64,000 nucleotides of DNA from Pseudomonas fluorescens NCIMB 11764 (GCF_000293885.2 NZ_CP010945.1:1508001-1572000); one strand, 5' to 3'. Counted from the stretch's first letter, positions 7,102 through 15,388 are shown. Notes: a model not told the origin generated them from the letters alone. Program-made: numbers and translations.

Positions 7102-7619
7102 GGGCGCACGTCCTCCAGATCGAGTGGAAGCTTGAGTTGCTCCCTCAGGTGGGCGACGTGCTGGTAAACGCTAGGCTTGTCATAACGCCAATGAGCAAGG
7201 CGGCGACCACTGCTGCTAGCCTCCTTTTTTCGGGCCTCCAGCGTCTGGCAGGCGTGGCCGTAACGGGCCTCGCGAAACGCCATGATTAGATCAGCCTTCA
7301 GCTCTACGACACGATCAGTGTTGCGAGACAACGCCAGCAGGAAGAACGCTTGATCCTCATTCAGCAGGGCAAACTTCAGGTGCTTAACGCCGCGAGACTC
7401 CAGCGTTTTCACTGCCTCCGTTTGAAACGGAAGAAGTCCAAACTCTTTGAACTTGCCAAGGTAACGCTCGATCAGCTCTACGGTGTTCTTGTGTTGATTG
7501 CCCAGCTGTTCGGCGAGCTGCCGGCTATCCACTCGGGGCTCGCCTTTGAATTGAGCCAGGGTAATGTCGGATTTACCGATATTACTTTCGCCCATCGGCG
7601 TGATGATCTCGGCCGTCAT
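7098..7619 (-). CDS. Rha-type phage regulatory protein
   Basis: With the start at 7619, where ATG overlaps the preceding stop as ATGA, the product has 173 residues; the longer frame from 7724 lies inside the upstream gene. The segment PRVDSRQLAEQLGNQHKNTVELIERY and the following LLNEDQAFFLLALSRNT with VELKADLIMAFREAR is the Rha (pRha) winged-helix pattern. Rha proteins are phage-encoded regulators. Helices near the C-terminus (KPSVYQHVAHLREQLKLPL) may give a second contact surface. It probably helps the switch between quiescence and induction together with the AlpA-like gene. Confidence 0.8.
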   Translation of the reverse strand: MTAEIITPMGESNIGKSDITLAQFKGEPRVDSRQLAEQLGNQHKNTVELIERYLGKFKEFGLLPFQTEAVKTLESRGVKHLKFALLNEDQAFFLLALSRNTDRVVELKADLIMAFREARYGHACQTLEARKKEASSSGRRLAHWRYDKPSVYQHVAHLREQLKLPLDLEDVRP

Positions 7620-7996
7620 GCCGCCACCTTCTGGCGTTTCGCCGCACGGTTGAACATCAGCGCCAGCACCTTGTCGGCTTGGTCGTGCGCGCTTTCCAGC
7701 AGGCGGTAACGGGTACAGTCGCAAGGCTCGCCCCAGTTGTTGGGCGACTTCTCAGGGATGTGCTCAAAGGTCAGGCTGTAGCTGTTTTCGAGAACGGGGA
7801 TGGTCGAGTTTAGGCAGGTGTCGCCAACCCACTTCGGCGCCTCAAACCGATTGAGCGTGCCAAAGTGGCGGAAGTACACCAGGGCGCGGGCAATCTTGGT
7901 GGGTGCCGTTTCCAGCAGTACGGCAGGGCTGGGGCTGGTGGTAGTATTGCCTTGCGACAGGCTGCGTTTCTCTTCGGGGATCGTGGCCTTTTTCAT
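7616..7996 (-). CDS. Hypothetical element protein
   Basis: A 126-residue protein from the ATG at 7996, one base after the AlpA stop; the 8032 start would lie inside the AlpA gene. It has a Ser/Thr-rich disordered N-terminus, then ALVYFRHFGTLNRFEAPKW, a cysteine pair (VGDTCLNST, PCDCTRY), and a basic C-terminus. Small proteins of this style beside AlpA occur in phage-like islands and I know no function for them. Confidence 0.6.
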   Translation of the reverse strand: MKKATIPEEKRSLSQGNTTTSPSPAVLLETAPTKIARALVYFRHFGTLNRFEAPKWVGDTCLNSTIPVLENSYSLTFEHIPEKSPNNWGEPCDCTRYRLLESAHDQADKVLALMFNRAAKRQKVAA

Positions 7997-7997
7997 T

Positions 7998-8258
7998 TCA
8001 GGCCACCGCTCGGCTTTCGGCGATGCGGTCATTCATCCAGCCGTAAATTTCATCTTCGACCCAGACCACGCACTTCGGCCCGAGCATTACTTGCTTCGGG
8101 AAGTTGTCGGCGGCAATGCGGCGGTAGATCTCGGTACAGGAAAGGCCTGTGATGCCTTCCACTGTCTGGCGCTTGATGAAGCGGATTGCTGGCTTGTCGC
8201 CGGGGACAAGTACCGCTTGCTTGACTGGTGTTCGGATGGGATGGGTAGTGGCTGTCAT
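7998..8258 (-). CDS. AlpA-family transcriptional regulator
   Basis: An 86-residue protein with the AlpA/MerR-like winged helix: IRFIKRQTVEGITGLSCTEIYRRI, followed by FPKQVMLGPKCVVWVEDEIYGWMNDRI. That is the classic 'W-x-x-x-E-I-x-x-W' finish. AlpA proteins activate the integrase or excision genes of cryptic phages and satellites, some acting as excisionases. The leader upstream holds a strong palindromic operator. The downstream gene begins one base past the stop, so AlpA is the first gene of the long replication operon. Confidence 0.85.
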   Translation of the reverse strand: MTATTHPIRTPVKQAVLVPGDKPAIRFIKRQTVEGITGLSCTEIYRRIAADNFPKQVMLGPKCVVWVEDEIYGWMNDRIAESRAVA

Positions 8259-8323
8259 CGTATAGTCGCTCCGGGGCGTTTTGGGTAATCGACGATGACA
8301 ATGCTGGCGATTTAGGTTTAGGC

Positions 8324-8361
8324 GTAACAGGTAACAGGTGGGAGTAAACCTGTCACAGGTA
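8324..8361. promoter_or_regulatory. Palindromic operator upstream of alpA-like gene
   Basis: Two direct copies AACAGGT (8326, 8333) face an inverted pair ACCTGTCACAGGT (8348-8360), giving four half-sites of ACAGGT within 38 bases. The array lies 66 bases upstream of the AlpA start codon, at the head of the leftward operon. This is the position for a repressor or AlpA autoregulatory site. Confidence 0.5.
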
Positions 8362-8419
8362 GCTCAATTTGGTGCGACGGTAAAGTCTACAACTCAGGCT
8401 AGACGAGGGCTGCAACCGG

Positions 8420-9430
8420 TCACCCCTTTTTCAATGGTCTAGCGATGGCGCCGCCTTTTTTGCGACCTGCCCCAGTCAATGCCATGACGAATAACCGTAC
8501 TTTTATTGCTGGTGGGGTGACCCCTCTCGCCTTGAACCACCTGGTAACGGTCTCGCTCCAGCCAACAGTGGGGGCGGTTGTTCCGTTCTGCGTGATCTCG
8601 CACCAGCACTCAACAATTAATCGGCCATCAGGTGGCGAAATTTGATTGTCGTGGTTCATGAACTCGGCAAGCCCCATAACCTGCTCAAGCTGCTCCTCCA
8701 TGCGGATGCTTTCATCTTCAGCTTTGAGCCTGGCCCGGCGTTCGATGCTAAGTTCCCGGCGCACCAATTCCAGCGTGTCCATGAGTTCTTGGTTTTGAGC
8801 TGTCGTTGTATGGATTTGGGCTGAAAGGCCTACCACCTTTTGTTCTGCCCTTTCCCGGGCGACTCGGTGTTCGTCCAGTTGTTCGCTGGCGGTTTTTTCA
8901 CCGTCGCGGCGCAACTGCGCTTGTTGCGTTTTGAGAACTATCGAGGAATTGCTTGGTATGACGGATTGAGGCGGGAAGGTTGTTGCAGCAGAGCCATTAA
9001 CTGCCATCGAAAACGACAAGCTGTCGTTTGCCGGTTGAGCAAACCCAGTTGCCAGCTCGGCACGGACGGTCGCCTCGTCAACAAGTCGCTCAATCCATTT
9101 ACGCCATATTAGGACGTTAGCGGCTGATATCGGGCCCGAGTTGGTTGAGATAGTTGCGTTAGCTCTGCCGGTGCTGGCAGCGGTGAAGTAGTCGGCCAGC
9201 GCGCCATGGGTGATGTGAGTATTCCTGTCGGAACGCCCGCCCGAAAAGATGCTCGCATGTAGAGACTGAATTGGCTGGTCTAACGGTGCCAACGTCTCGA
9301 GTGTCGCGGCGAGTTCGGAGGCCAAGAGACGGGGGTTCAGATGGTGACCTGACGCCCAGTCAGAATAGACCCCGTCGAGCCTTATACGCCCGAAAGGTTC
9401 TAACTTCTCGTCTCCACCAGATCCCGACAT
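8420..9430 (-). CDS. Unrecognised coiled-coil protein under a LexA-like box
   Basis: A 336-residue protein with three parts. The N-terminal 150 residues contain a possible DNA-binding region (THGALADYFTAAS and NVLIWRKWIERLVDEATVRAEL). A heptad-rich coiled coil spans about 165-255 (QLDEHRVARERAEQKVVG, RRELSIERRARLKAEDES). A C-terminal domain ends in a very basic tail (GAGRKKGGAIARPLKKG). The layout recalls KfrA/coiled-coil DNA-binding proteins but I cannot place the family. A CTGT-N8-ACAG site 23 bases upstream suggests SOS control. It sits alone between integrase and AlpA, so a role in excision or induction is plausible. Confidence 0.6.
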   Translation of the reverse strand: MSGSGGDEKLEPFGRIRLDGVYSDWASGHHLNPRLLASELAATLETLAPLDQPIQSLHASIFSGGRSDRNTHITHGALADYFTAASTGRANATISTNSGPISAANVLIWRKWIERLVDEATVRAELATGFAQPANDSLSFSMAVNGSAATTFPPQSVIPSNSSIVLKTQQAQLRRDGEKTASEQLDEHRVARERAEQKVVGLSAQIHTTTAQNQELMDTLELVRRELSIERRARLKAEDESIRMEEQLEQVMGLAEFMNHDNQISPPDGRLIVECWCEITQNGTTAPTVGWSETVTRWFKARGVTPPAIKVRLFVMALTGAGRKKGGAIARPLKKG

Positions 9431-9452
9431 CTGCCAAGCTCATATATGACGG

Positions 9453-9468
9453 CTGTACGAATGTACAG
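9453..9468. promoter_or_regulatory. LexA-type SOS box
   Basis: CTGTACGAATGTACAG fits CTGT-N8-ACAG, the core of the gammaproteobacterial LexA box, with symmetric inner bases (CTGTAC/GTACAG). It ends 23 bases before the start codon of the leftward coiled-coil gene, where bound LexA would block transcription. It predicts induction of that gene by DNA damage. Confidence 0.6.
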
Positions 9469-9532
9469 CGATAGCCATTATGTTATCAGCAAAGCCCAAC
9501 CACTCCCAACCGAGCGCGCGCACACTAGGAAA

Positions 9533-10738
9533 CTATGCCTTGCGCTTGATGCTAACCACGTTGGCGCCGGCGCATAGGGCGTCTATCGAATCGGCCCAAG
9601 CTTGCATCATTTCCCGGCGCTGTTCGACATAGGCCGCATGGTTGTAAGTGCCGCGAATCTCGTCGCTGTCCCCGTGAGCAAGCTGGCGCTCAATCCAATC
9701 CTTGTTGTACCCGCGCCCGTTCAGCTCAGTGCTGAGCAAGTGGCGGAACCCGTGGCCCGTCTGCCTGTTTTCGTATCCGGCCAACCGCAAAGCCTTGTTG
9801 ATGGTGTTTTCGCTCATAGGGCGTTCGGGATTGGCGCCAGCAAAGACCAGCGAGTAACGACCGGTGATTTCGTGGAGCTGGCGGAGGATGGCGACGGCTT
9901 GACGGGGCAGAGGGACTATATGCGGGCGGCGGGCTTTCATGCGGGCGGCGGGAATCGTCCAGGTGGCGGCGTCTAGATTGAACTCAGACCATGGCGCTTG
10001 GCGTAACTCACCAGGGCGAACCGCTGTCAGCGTCAGCAGTTTTATGGCCTGCCGGGTCAGGGAGTGGATGTTCGCGTCGTCGACCTTGCCCAGCAGCTCG
10101 GGCAATTCAGCAAAGGTGACGTGCGGGTGATGGCGAGCGGCTTTGGTGGGCGCAGCGACCACGTTTAAGTCAGTGGCCGGATTGATCTCGACGACACCTC
10201 TTGCCAGGCCAAAACGAAATATCTGGTGTAGCCATTGGCGAATCTTGCCAGCGGCATTAAGCGTGCCCCTAGCCTCGACTGTGCGCACCAGTTCGACCAG
10301 CTCGGGACGAGTAATGGCTTTTATCGGGCGCGCACCTATGCCGGGGATGATGTCGTTATCCAGATACAACTTGGTTTTGTAGGCCGTTGCCTCTGCCCAC
10401 CGTGGCGAGCTGTAGTCGTACCACTCCCACACCAGCGTCTCGAAAGTCAGCCCTTCGACCTTCTGAGCCTGTTTGGCGGCTTTCTTGTGTTCGCCGGGGT
10501 CGGTGCCTTCCGTCAGCAGTTGGCGGGCCTCATCGCGTAGCTGGCGGGCCTTCAGCAAAGTGACAGCAGGGTATTTGCCCAGCGCCAGCATTTTTGCGTT
10601 GCCGTTAAAACGGTAGCGGTACCGCCATAGCTTGGTGCCTGTCGGTGCCACTTCCAAACATAACCCGTTGGCATCCGTCAGCCGGTAAAGCTTGTCCTTC
10701 GGCTTGGCGGTACGGATGGTGGTATCTGAGAGTGGCAA
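9533..10738 (-). CDS. int: P4-type tyrosine integrase
   Basis: A 401-residue tyrosine recombinase. The first about 85 residues are the DUF4102 arm-binding domain (MPLSDTTIRTAKPKDKLYRL, LALGKYPAVTLLKARQLRDE), residues 100-190 the core-binding domain, and the rest the catalytic domain. Catalytic Arg lies in TAVRPGELR, the H-x-x-R in GHGFRHLLST, then LAHGDSDEIRG and the nucleophile region TYNHAAYVEQRR. Length is normal for the family. These enzymes insert elements into the 3' ends of tRNA genes; tRNA-Phe lies 210 bases upstream, so that is the likely target. Repeats between gene and tRNA may be its arm sites. Confidence 0.93.
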   Translation of the reverse strand: MPLSDTTIRTAKPKDKLYRLTDANGLCLEVAPTGTKLWRYRYRFNGNAKMLALGKYPAVTLLKARQLRDEARQLLTEGTDPGEHKKAAKQAQKVEGLTFETLVWEWYDYSSPRWAEATAYKTKLYLDNDIIPGIGARPIKAITRPELVELVRTVEARGTLNAAGKIRQWLHQIFRFGLARGVVEINPATDLNVVAAPTKAARHHPHVTFAELPELLGKVDDANIHSLTRQAIKLLTLTAVRPGELRQAPWSEFNLDAATWTIPAARMKARRPHIVPLPRQAVAILRQLHEITGRYSLVFAGANPERPMSENTINKALRLAGYENRQTGHGFRHLLSTELNGRGYNKDWIERQLAHGDSDEIRGTYNHAAYVEQRREMMQAWADSIDALCAGANVVSIKRKA

Positions 10739-10786
10739 AGCAGCCTCCTTGTAGGCCGCACCAGACGGGCATTTTGCCGCCGTGGT

Positions 10787-10834
10787 GTGAGTAGATTCCT
10801 AGACCGAACTGGATCTACTCACGAATCTACTCAC
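10787..10834. repeat. Candidate integrase arm-binding repeats
   Basis: A 12-base word occurs three times upstream of int: GTGAGTAGATTC (10787-10798), GGATCTACTCAC (10811-10822) and GAATCTACTCAC (10823-10834). The first is the exact inverse of the third. The second and third are adjacent direct copies with one mismatch. Their place between int and the tRNA end is where P4-type integrases carry arm sites. Confidence 0.55.
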
Positions 10835-10875
10835 ATGTGTTTGGGCTTACAAGGGAATGGTGGGGAACCATAGAT

Positions 10876-10901
10876 AACAAAAAACCCGCACTAGGCGGGT
10901 T
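10876..10901 (-). terminator. Intrinsic terminator after tRNA-Phe
   Basis: On the minus strand AACCCGC, a five-base loop and GCGGGTT are followed by a U-run (TTTTTTG). It lies 47 bases beyond the 3' end of tRNA-Phe and would stop the tRNA transcript before it enters int. Confidence 0.8.
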
Positions 10902-10947
10902 CTCTGTGAGCTTTCAGGTGTTGTTGGTACCACCTGAAAACGAAAGG

Positions 10948-11023
10948 TGGTGCCCAGAGACGGAATCGAACCGCCGACACGGGGATTTTCAATCCCCTGC
11001 TCTACCGACTGAGCTATCTGGGC
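10948..11023 (-). tRNA. tRNA-Phe (GAA)
   Basis: The minus strand gives a 76-base cloverleaf. The acceptor GCCCAGA pairs with TCTGGGC, followed by the discriminator A and an encoded CCA. The D-loop has AGCTCAGTCGGTAGAGC. The anticodon stem GGGGA/TCCCC encloses TTGAAAA with anticodon GAA, and the T-arm has GGTTCGATTCC. The 3' end faces the integrase, making it the presumed attachment site of the island to the left. It follows yggX in the same direction. Confidence 0.97.
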
Positions 11024-11126
11024 AACGGGGCGCATTAAACTGGTTTTTCGGAGGGTCGTCAAGAAAGTTTTCAAAAAAATTTTAATTATTACCGTCGCTT
11101 ACGTTCCGACCCTCGAAAAAACGGAA

Positions 11127-11399
11127 TTATTCAGCCGGCGGAACGTAGCCGTCAGCCTTGGCGTATTCCTCGCCGGAGAAGTACTTGTCCATCTCGCCCT
11201 GAAGGTATTTGCGGTCTTCGGCGTTCATCATGTTCAGGCGTTTTTCGTTGATCAGCAGGGTCTGGTGTTTCTGCCAGTCGGCCCAGGCCTTGGCCGAGAC
11301 GTGGTCAAAAATGTCCTGGCCTTTTGCGCCCGGGAATGGCGCGCGCTCCAGGGCGGGCAGTTCTTCTTTGTACTTGCGGCACATGATGGTGCGGGTCAT
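11127..11399 (-). CDS. yggX: Fe(2+)-trafficking protein YggX
   Basis: A 90-residue protein that starts [20 protein letters not shown], with the single conserved Cys (residue 7), and contains [20 protein letters not shown], the hallmark of the YggX family. It protects iron-sulfur proteins from oxidative damage and supports repair of MutY's cluster in enteric bacteria. Its ATG overlaps the mutY stop as ATGA, so it is the last gene of asmA-mutY-yggX. Confidence 0.95.
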   Translation of the reverse strand: MTRTIMCRKYKEELPALERAPFPGAKGQDIFDHVSAKAWADWQKHQTLLINEKRLNMMNAEDRKYLQGEMDKYFSGEEYAKADGYVPPAE

Positions 11400-12463
11400 G
11401 ACGACTCTCCTGCGTTCAATACGGCGGCCGCGCGTTCGAGCAAGGTTTTGACCGGGGCGGCAAGGCCCAGGCGCGGCGGGGTGGCGAGGTTATACCAGAG
11501 CCAGTCGGCCTCGGCCACGTGATGGCCGGCCTCCTGGACCTGAACCAGCCAGGGTTCGATGGATAACTGAAAATGGCTGAAGGTGTGCACCAGGCTCGGC
11601 AGCGCCTGTTGGCTGCCCAGCTCCAGCGAGTGCTGCGAAGCCAGATGCTGCAGGTCATCGAGGTCGTCGAGTTCCGGCAAGCTCCAGAGACCGCCCCACA
11701 AGCCTGTGGAGGGGCGGCGGTAAAGCAGAATCGCACCCTCGTCGTTGGCGAGCATCGGCATCAGCGTGCGCTTCTGTGGCACGGCTTTGCGCGGTTTGGG
11801 GATCGGGTAGCGGGTTTCCAGGCCGAGCATGTGTGCTTCGCAGCCCTTTTCCAGCGGGCAGAGCAGGCAGCTCGGTTTGCTGCGGGTGCAAAGCGTGGCG
11901 CCCAGATCCATCATCGCCTGGGTGTAGGCGTTGACCCGATCATGGGGCGTGAAGCGCTCAGCGTTCGCCCACAGCTGTTTGGCGACCTTTGGCTCGCCGG
12001 GATAACCCTCTTGCGCTGTAAACCGCGCCAGCACCCGTTTGACGTTGCCATCGAGGATCGGTGCCCGCAGGCCCATGCTCAGGCTGGCGATGGCGCCCGC
12101 CGTGGACAGGCCGATCCCCGGCAACTCAACCAGCTTTTCCACATCCCGCGGAAACTCGCCGCCGTACTCGGCAACGACGATCTTTGCGGTTTTCTGCAAA
12201 TTGCGCGCGCGGGTGTAGTAACCGAGGCCGGTCCACAGGTGCAGCACTTCATCTTCCGGCGCAGCGGCCAGCGCTTCGACCGTCGGCAGCGAGGCCATGA
12301 AACGGTCGAAGTAATTCAGCACGGTGCTGACCTGGGTCTGCTGCAGCATGATTTCCGAGACCCACACCCGATACGGTGTGATGCCTTGTTGCCAAGGCAA
12401 GTCGTGGCGGCCGTGGCGGTCGTACCAGTCCAGCACCGCCGATGAAAACTGCTCGGATCTCAT
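11396..12463 (-). CDS. mutY: A/G-specific adenine glycosylase MutY
   Basis: A 355-residue base-excision enzyme that removes adenine mispaired with 8-oxoguanine. Visible are the catalytic Glu in [11 protein letters not shown], the helix-hairpin-helix [14 protein letters not shown], the catalytic Asp in [10 protein letters not shown], and the [4Fe-4S] motif C-x6-C-x2-C-x5-C in [19 protein letters not shown]-terminal NUDIX-like domain for 8-oxoG recognition follows from about residue 230. Start and stop overlap asmA and yggX by four bases each. Confidence 0.97.
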   Translation of the reverse strand: MRSEQFSSAVLDWYDRHGRHDLPWQQGITPYRVWVSEIMLQQTQVSTVLNYFDRFMASLPTVEALAAAPEDEVLHLWTGLGYYTRARNLQKTAKIVVAEYGGEFPRDVEKLVELPGIGLSTAGAIASLSMGLRAPILDGNVKRVLARFTAQEGYPGEPKVAKQLWANAERFTPHDRVNAYTQAMMDLGATLCTRSKPSCLLCPLEKGCEAHMLGLETRYPIPKPRKAVPQKRTLMPMLANDEGAILLYRRPSTGLWGGLWSLPELDDLDDLQHLASQHSLELGSQQALPSLVHTFSHFQLSIEPWLVQVQEAGHHVAEADWLWYNLATPPRLGLAAPVKTLLERAAAVLNAGESS

Positions 12464-14685
12464 CGCTTGAACAGCCCCTTCAATGCGTTTTTCAGCTCAG
12501 GGCTGACCTTGTCGCCCAGCTTCTCGTCGATCTTTTCGCTGATCTTGTCGCCGGCCATTTTGGTGGCGACCTGGCCCATGCGTTCATTGTCGAGGCGGCA
12601 AGCCTTGGCGCCGAGTTCCAGCGGGCCGCGGCAGCGCAACGGCCATTCGATGCCGACGAATTTGTCTCCGACCTGACAGGCTGGATCCGGCATGGCGCTG
12701 GTGTCGCCTTCGACGATGATGCCCACGCGGTAATCCATGCCCAGCACCCGCAGGTCGACGTCGCCGTCACCCTTAACGGTCATGCCCGGAATACGCACTT
12801 TCAGGTCCGGGTTGCTGGCCACGCCATTGCGGAAAGTCAGGTTGCCCTTGAGTTCCTGGAACGGTGTGTCCTTGCCTCGCGGTTCGCCGCTGAGGGTTTT
12901 GCGGTTGAGCGTGGCGATGCCTTTGCACAGTTGCTGTTCGAGGTTGGCATTGAGCAGCACGCCGTTGTTGATGACGAAACTGGCGTTGCCGTTGAGGGTT
13001 TCGATCAGCGCTTTCTGGCTGTTGCCGTTGCCGGTCAGGTTGCTGTCGAGCGTGACCAGGCCTTTGACCGGCGGATTTTTACCCTGGCTTTCGAGGATTT
13101 TTTCCACAGGCACTTTGCGGATGCTCGTCTGCATGTTCAGCGCCGGTGTCTGTTGGCGCACATCGAGGGTGCCCTTGGATTCGAAGGTGCCGTCGTACAG
13201 GACGCCGCGCAGATTCTCGAGGGTCAGCAGGCCTTCCTTGCCTTTGGCCTTGAGCGCCGCGTTCTGGATCGGCAGTTTCTGGAGGGTCAACTGGCCAAAG
13301 GTCAGGTCAGCGTCCACGTCGAGTTTGCTCAGGCGCTCCACCGGCAACAGGCGCTCGCTGCTCCACGCGTCTTTGGTGGGCTTGTCCGGCAGCGGCGTGC
13401 TACCTGCGCCGGCCATGGCGTCGGCTTCGGTGCTGGCGACTTCAGCCTTGCGCACTTGGGTTGCGCTGTCGGCTTCGGCGGATTTTGGCGGCAGGTAGCG
13501 GTCGACGTTGAACGTGTCGGCCTTGAGGGCCGCTCGCAGCGATTGCCTGGCGAAGTCTTCGACGGCAATGCGGCCGGTGAAGGTACTGTCGTCGACTTTC
13601 AGGTTGATGCTGTCGAACACCACGCTGGTCGGCGTACCGGCAACGCGACTGACCAGTTCGACTTTGCTCAGGCTACCCACCGCCATGGCCGGGAGTGTCT
13701 GGCCGATGCTGTCGACGAACTTCGCAAGGTCGAACTGGGCAATCGAAATGCCGCCGTTGATTTGCGGTGTCTTGTCGAGGTCGTTGACCTTCAGCTCGCC
13801 CAGTGCGCGCAGCTGGTTGGCAGAAATCTTGATGCCGGTCCATTCGGCGACGTTTGCCGCTTTATCCAGCAACAACTGCCCTTGGGCGGCGAAAGTCACG
13901 GTTTTGCCTTGCAGCGGATCGCCGGCGACTTCACCGGACAGCTTCATATCTTCGAATTTGTAGCGTTGCAGGGCGCGCTCGAAACGCAGCTCGCCACTGA
14001 GTTCGGTACGCACCCGCAGAACCGGCTGGTTGGTGCCGAGGAACGCGGTGAGTTTGACCGGGATGTTGGTGGAATCGTGAACCGGCCCAGTGCTCAGCTG
14101 GATGCTTTCGGCGCTGAACTGCTTGCCGGTCTTCTCGTCGCTGTATTCAACGCGGGCGTTATTGACGGTCAGACTGTCGATGTCCAGGCGAATCGGTTGC
14201 GCCGGTTTTTCCACCTGGACGGTGGTTTCCGGTGCAGGTTTGCCGGGAGTGACGGGAGGCGCAGTCGGATCGGCAGTCGTGGGAGCCTTGCCGATGTCTT
14301 CCCAGTTGCCGTGGCCATCCTTGTCACGGTTAAGGCGCAGGTTCAGGCCTTCAACGCGAACATCGCTCATCTGCACTTCACGGCGCAGCAGTGGCAGCAC
14401 GCGCACCGACAGGCCGAGCATCTGCAAGTCAGCGAACGGTTCAGTGGGCTTGGCCAGGGTCGCGACACTGGCTTCGTGCAATTCCAGGCCGAGCCACGGG
14501 AACAGGCTCCAGCCGATATCGCCATTGAGCGTCAGCTCGATGTGGGCCTTGTCGCGGGCAATCTGGCGGATCTCGTCTTTATAGTCGTTGGGATCGAAGA
14601 GGTGGGTCAGGGCAAAGCCCAGCGCCACAATGATCAGCAACAGCCCGAGAAGTACCAGACCCAGGATTTTGCCGAACGCTTTCAT
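12460..14685 (-). CDS. asmA: AsmA-family inner-membrane protein
   Basis: A 741-residue AsmA-type protein. One N-terminal membrane helix (about 5-27: ILGLVLLGLLLIIVALGFAL) is followed by LFDPNDYKDEIRQIARD, the usual AsmA entry, and a long beta-rich periplasmic part. A Pro/Thr-rich linker occurs near 140-160. The C-terminal region (LRGVLYDGTFESKGTLDVR, GNASFVINNGVLLN) matches the AsmA_2 signature. The family is part of the bridge-like lipid transport proteins implicated in outer-membrane lipid supply. It leads the mutY-yggX operon. The antisense frame of similar length is a codon-bias shadow. Confidence 0.9.
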   Translation of the reverse strand: MKAFGKILGLVLLGLLLIIVALGFALTHLFDPNDYKDEIRQIARDKAHIELTLNGDIGWSLFPWLGLELHEASVATLAKPTEPFADLQMLGLSVRVLPLLRREVQMSDVRVEGLNLRLNRDKDGHGNWEDIGKAPTTADPTAPPVTPGKPAPETTVQVEKPAQPIRLDIDSLTVNNARVEYSDEKTGKQFSAESIQLSTGPVHDSTNIPVKLTAFLGTNQPVLRVRTELSGELRFERALQRYKFEDMKLSGEVAGDPLQGKTVTFAAQGQLLLDKAANVAEWTGIKISANQLRALGELKVNDLDKTPQINGGISIAQFDLAKFVDSIGQTLPAMAVGSLSKVELVSRVAGTPTSVVFDSINLKVDDSTFTGRIAVEDFARQSLRAALKADTFNVDRYLPPKSAEADSATQVRKAEVASTEADAMAGAGSTPLPDKPTKDAWSSERLLPVERLSKLDVDADLTFGQLTLQKLPIQNAALKAKGKEGLLTLENLRGVLYDGTFESKGTLDVRQQTPALNMQTSIRKVPVEKILESQGKNPPVKGLVTLDSNLTGNGNSQKALIETLNGNASFVINNGVLLNANLEQQLCKGIATLNRKTLSGEPRGKDTPFQELKGNLTFRNGVASNPDLKVRIPGMTVKGDGDVDLRVLGMDYRVGIIVEGDTSAMPDPACQVGDKFVGIEWPLRCRGPLELGAKACRLDNERMGQVATKMAGDKISEKIDEKLGDKVSPELKNALKGLFKR

Positions 14686-14762
14686 GGGCGAGTCCTTGTA
14701 GTTAGTCGAATTCGAATATAGCCGGGGAGTATAGCGCCCCGAAGCGGACGACCGGTCAGCGA

Positions 14763-15167
14763 TCAGTCCGGCAGTGTATCCAGCGGCACTTTCAACTTGG
14801 CCGCCAGGGCTTGTGCCTCAAGGTGCCCGGCAGGCGCCAGCAGGCGTAATGTCGCGCCCGATTGGGACGCCATTGCCTGGGCTTCGTTCACCAGCCGTTC
14901 AGCTACCCCGCGACGACGGGTGATTTTTCTCACGCATAGCTGGGAAAGATGCCAGACGTCCTGGTGCCTTTGCAGGCGTGCGGCCCCCAACAGGCGATCG
15001 TTGAAACGCCCGCCGATCAGCGAACCGTCCCGCAGGCAGCCTTCAATCAACTGCACATCGCCGGCGAACGGGGCGAACAGCCAGTCGGGCGCGTCACGGT
15101 AGATTTTCTGTAGATCCTGCTGATCCTGATAGGTGGCTCCGTTCAGCAGCTCGACGATGATAGGCAT
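14763..15167 (-). CDS. PanZ/PanM-like GNAT protein
   Basis: A 134-residue single-domain GNAT protein. YQDQQDLQKIYRDAPDWL near the N-terminus, then GGRFNDRLLGAARLQ and the acetyl-CoA loop VRKITRRRGVAERLV resemble E. coli PanZ (PanM), which binds acetyl-CoA and triggers maturation of aspartate decarboxylase PanD. Whether this copy acts on PanD or only acetylates a small substrate cannot be told from the sequence. It is a lone leftward gene between asmA and the OFA transporter. Confidence 0.65.
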   Translation of the reverse strand: MPIIVELLNGATYQDQQDLQKIYRDAPDWLFAPFAGDVQLIEGCLRDGSLIGGRFNDRLLGAARLQRHQDVWHLSQLCVRKITRRRGVAERLVNEAQAMASQSGATLRLLAPAGHLEAQALAAKLKVPLDTLPD

Positions 15168-15388
15168 GGCGGTTCCTTCAGTGGTACGAGAACAGACGAC
15201 TTTAGAAAAGGTGATATCAGTTTGGTTTTTCTGTCACGTGCAAATGGTAACCTCTGCCAGTTCGTCCGTCCTTCTGCGACGTGATGTCGCACCAAAATGG
15301 AGCTTCACCTTAAAAACAGTCATGCGTGCGCATAAGGCTGGGGGGTGAAGAGTGCTGGCGAACCATACTAATAATTGGGGGATACACA

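Larger units (their letters stand above)
1..10947. mobile_element. Integrated satellite/prophage-like element at tRNA-Phe (partial)
   Basis: A leftward-reading block begins with a P4-type integrase beside the 3' end of tRNA-Phe and continues with AlpA, Rha and Ash-like proteins, a TOPRIM primase and a DUF927 ATPase, then one tail-assembly gene and a lipoprotein. Many adjacent genes overlap by ATGA, so they are probably one translationally coupled operon. No capsid, portal, terminase or lysis gene is visible. The right boundary is inferred from the tRNA position. I found no second copy of the tRNA 3' end in the window, so the left boundary is outside it. Confidence 0.8.

Noticed and set aside
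10948..10990. Search for a second copy of the tRNA-Phe 3' end as attL
   Set aside because: No copy seen in 1-10,900, so the far attachment site must be outside the window.
12442..14721. 759-codon frame antisense to asmA
   Set aside because: It mirrors the asmA gene in the complementary frame of a GC-rich sequence; asmA has a proper signal/anchor and family motifs, the antisense product is a patchwork of His/Arg/Gln-rich phrases.
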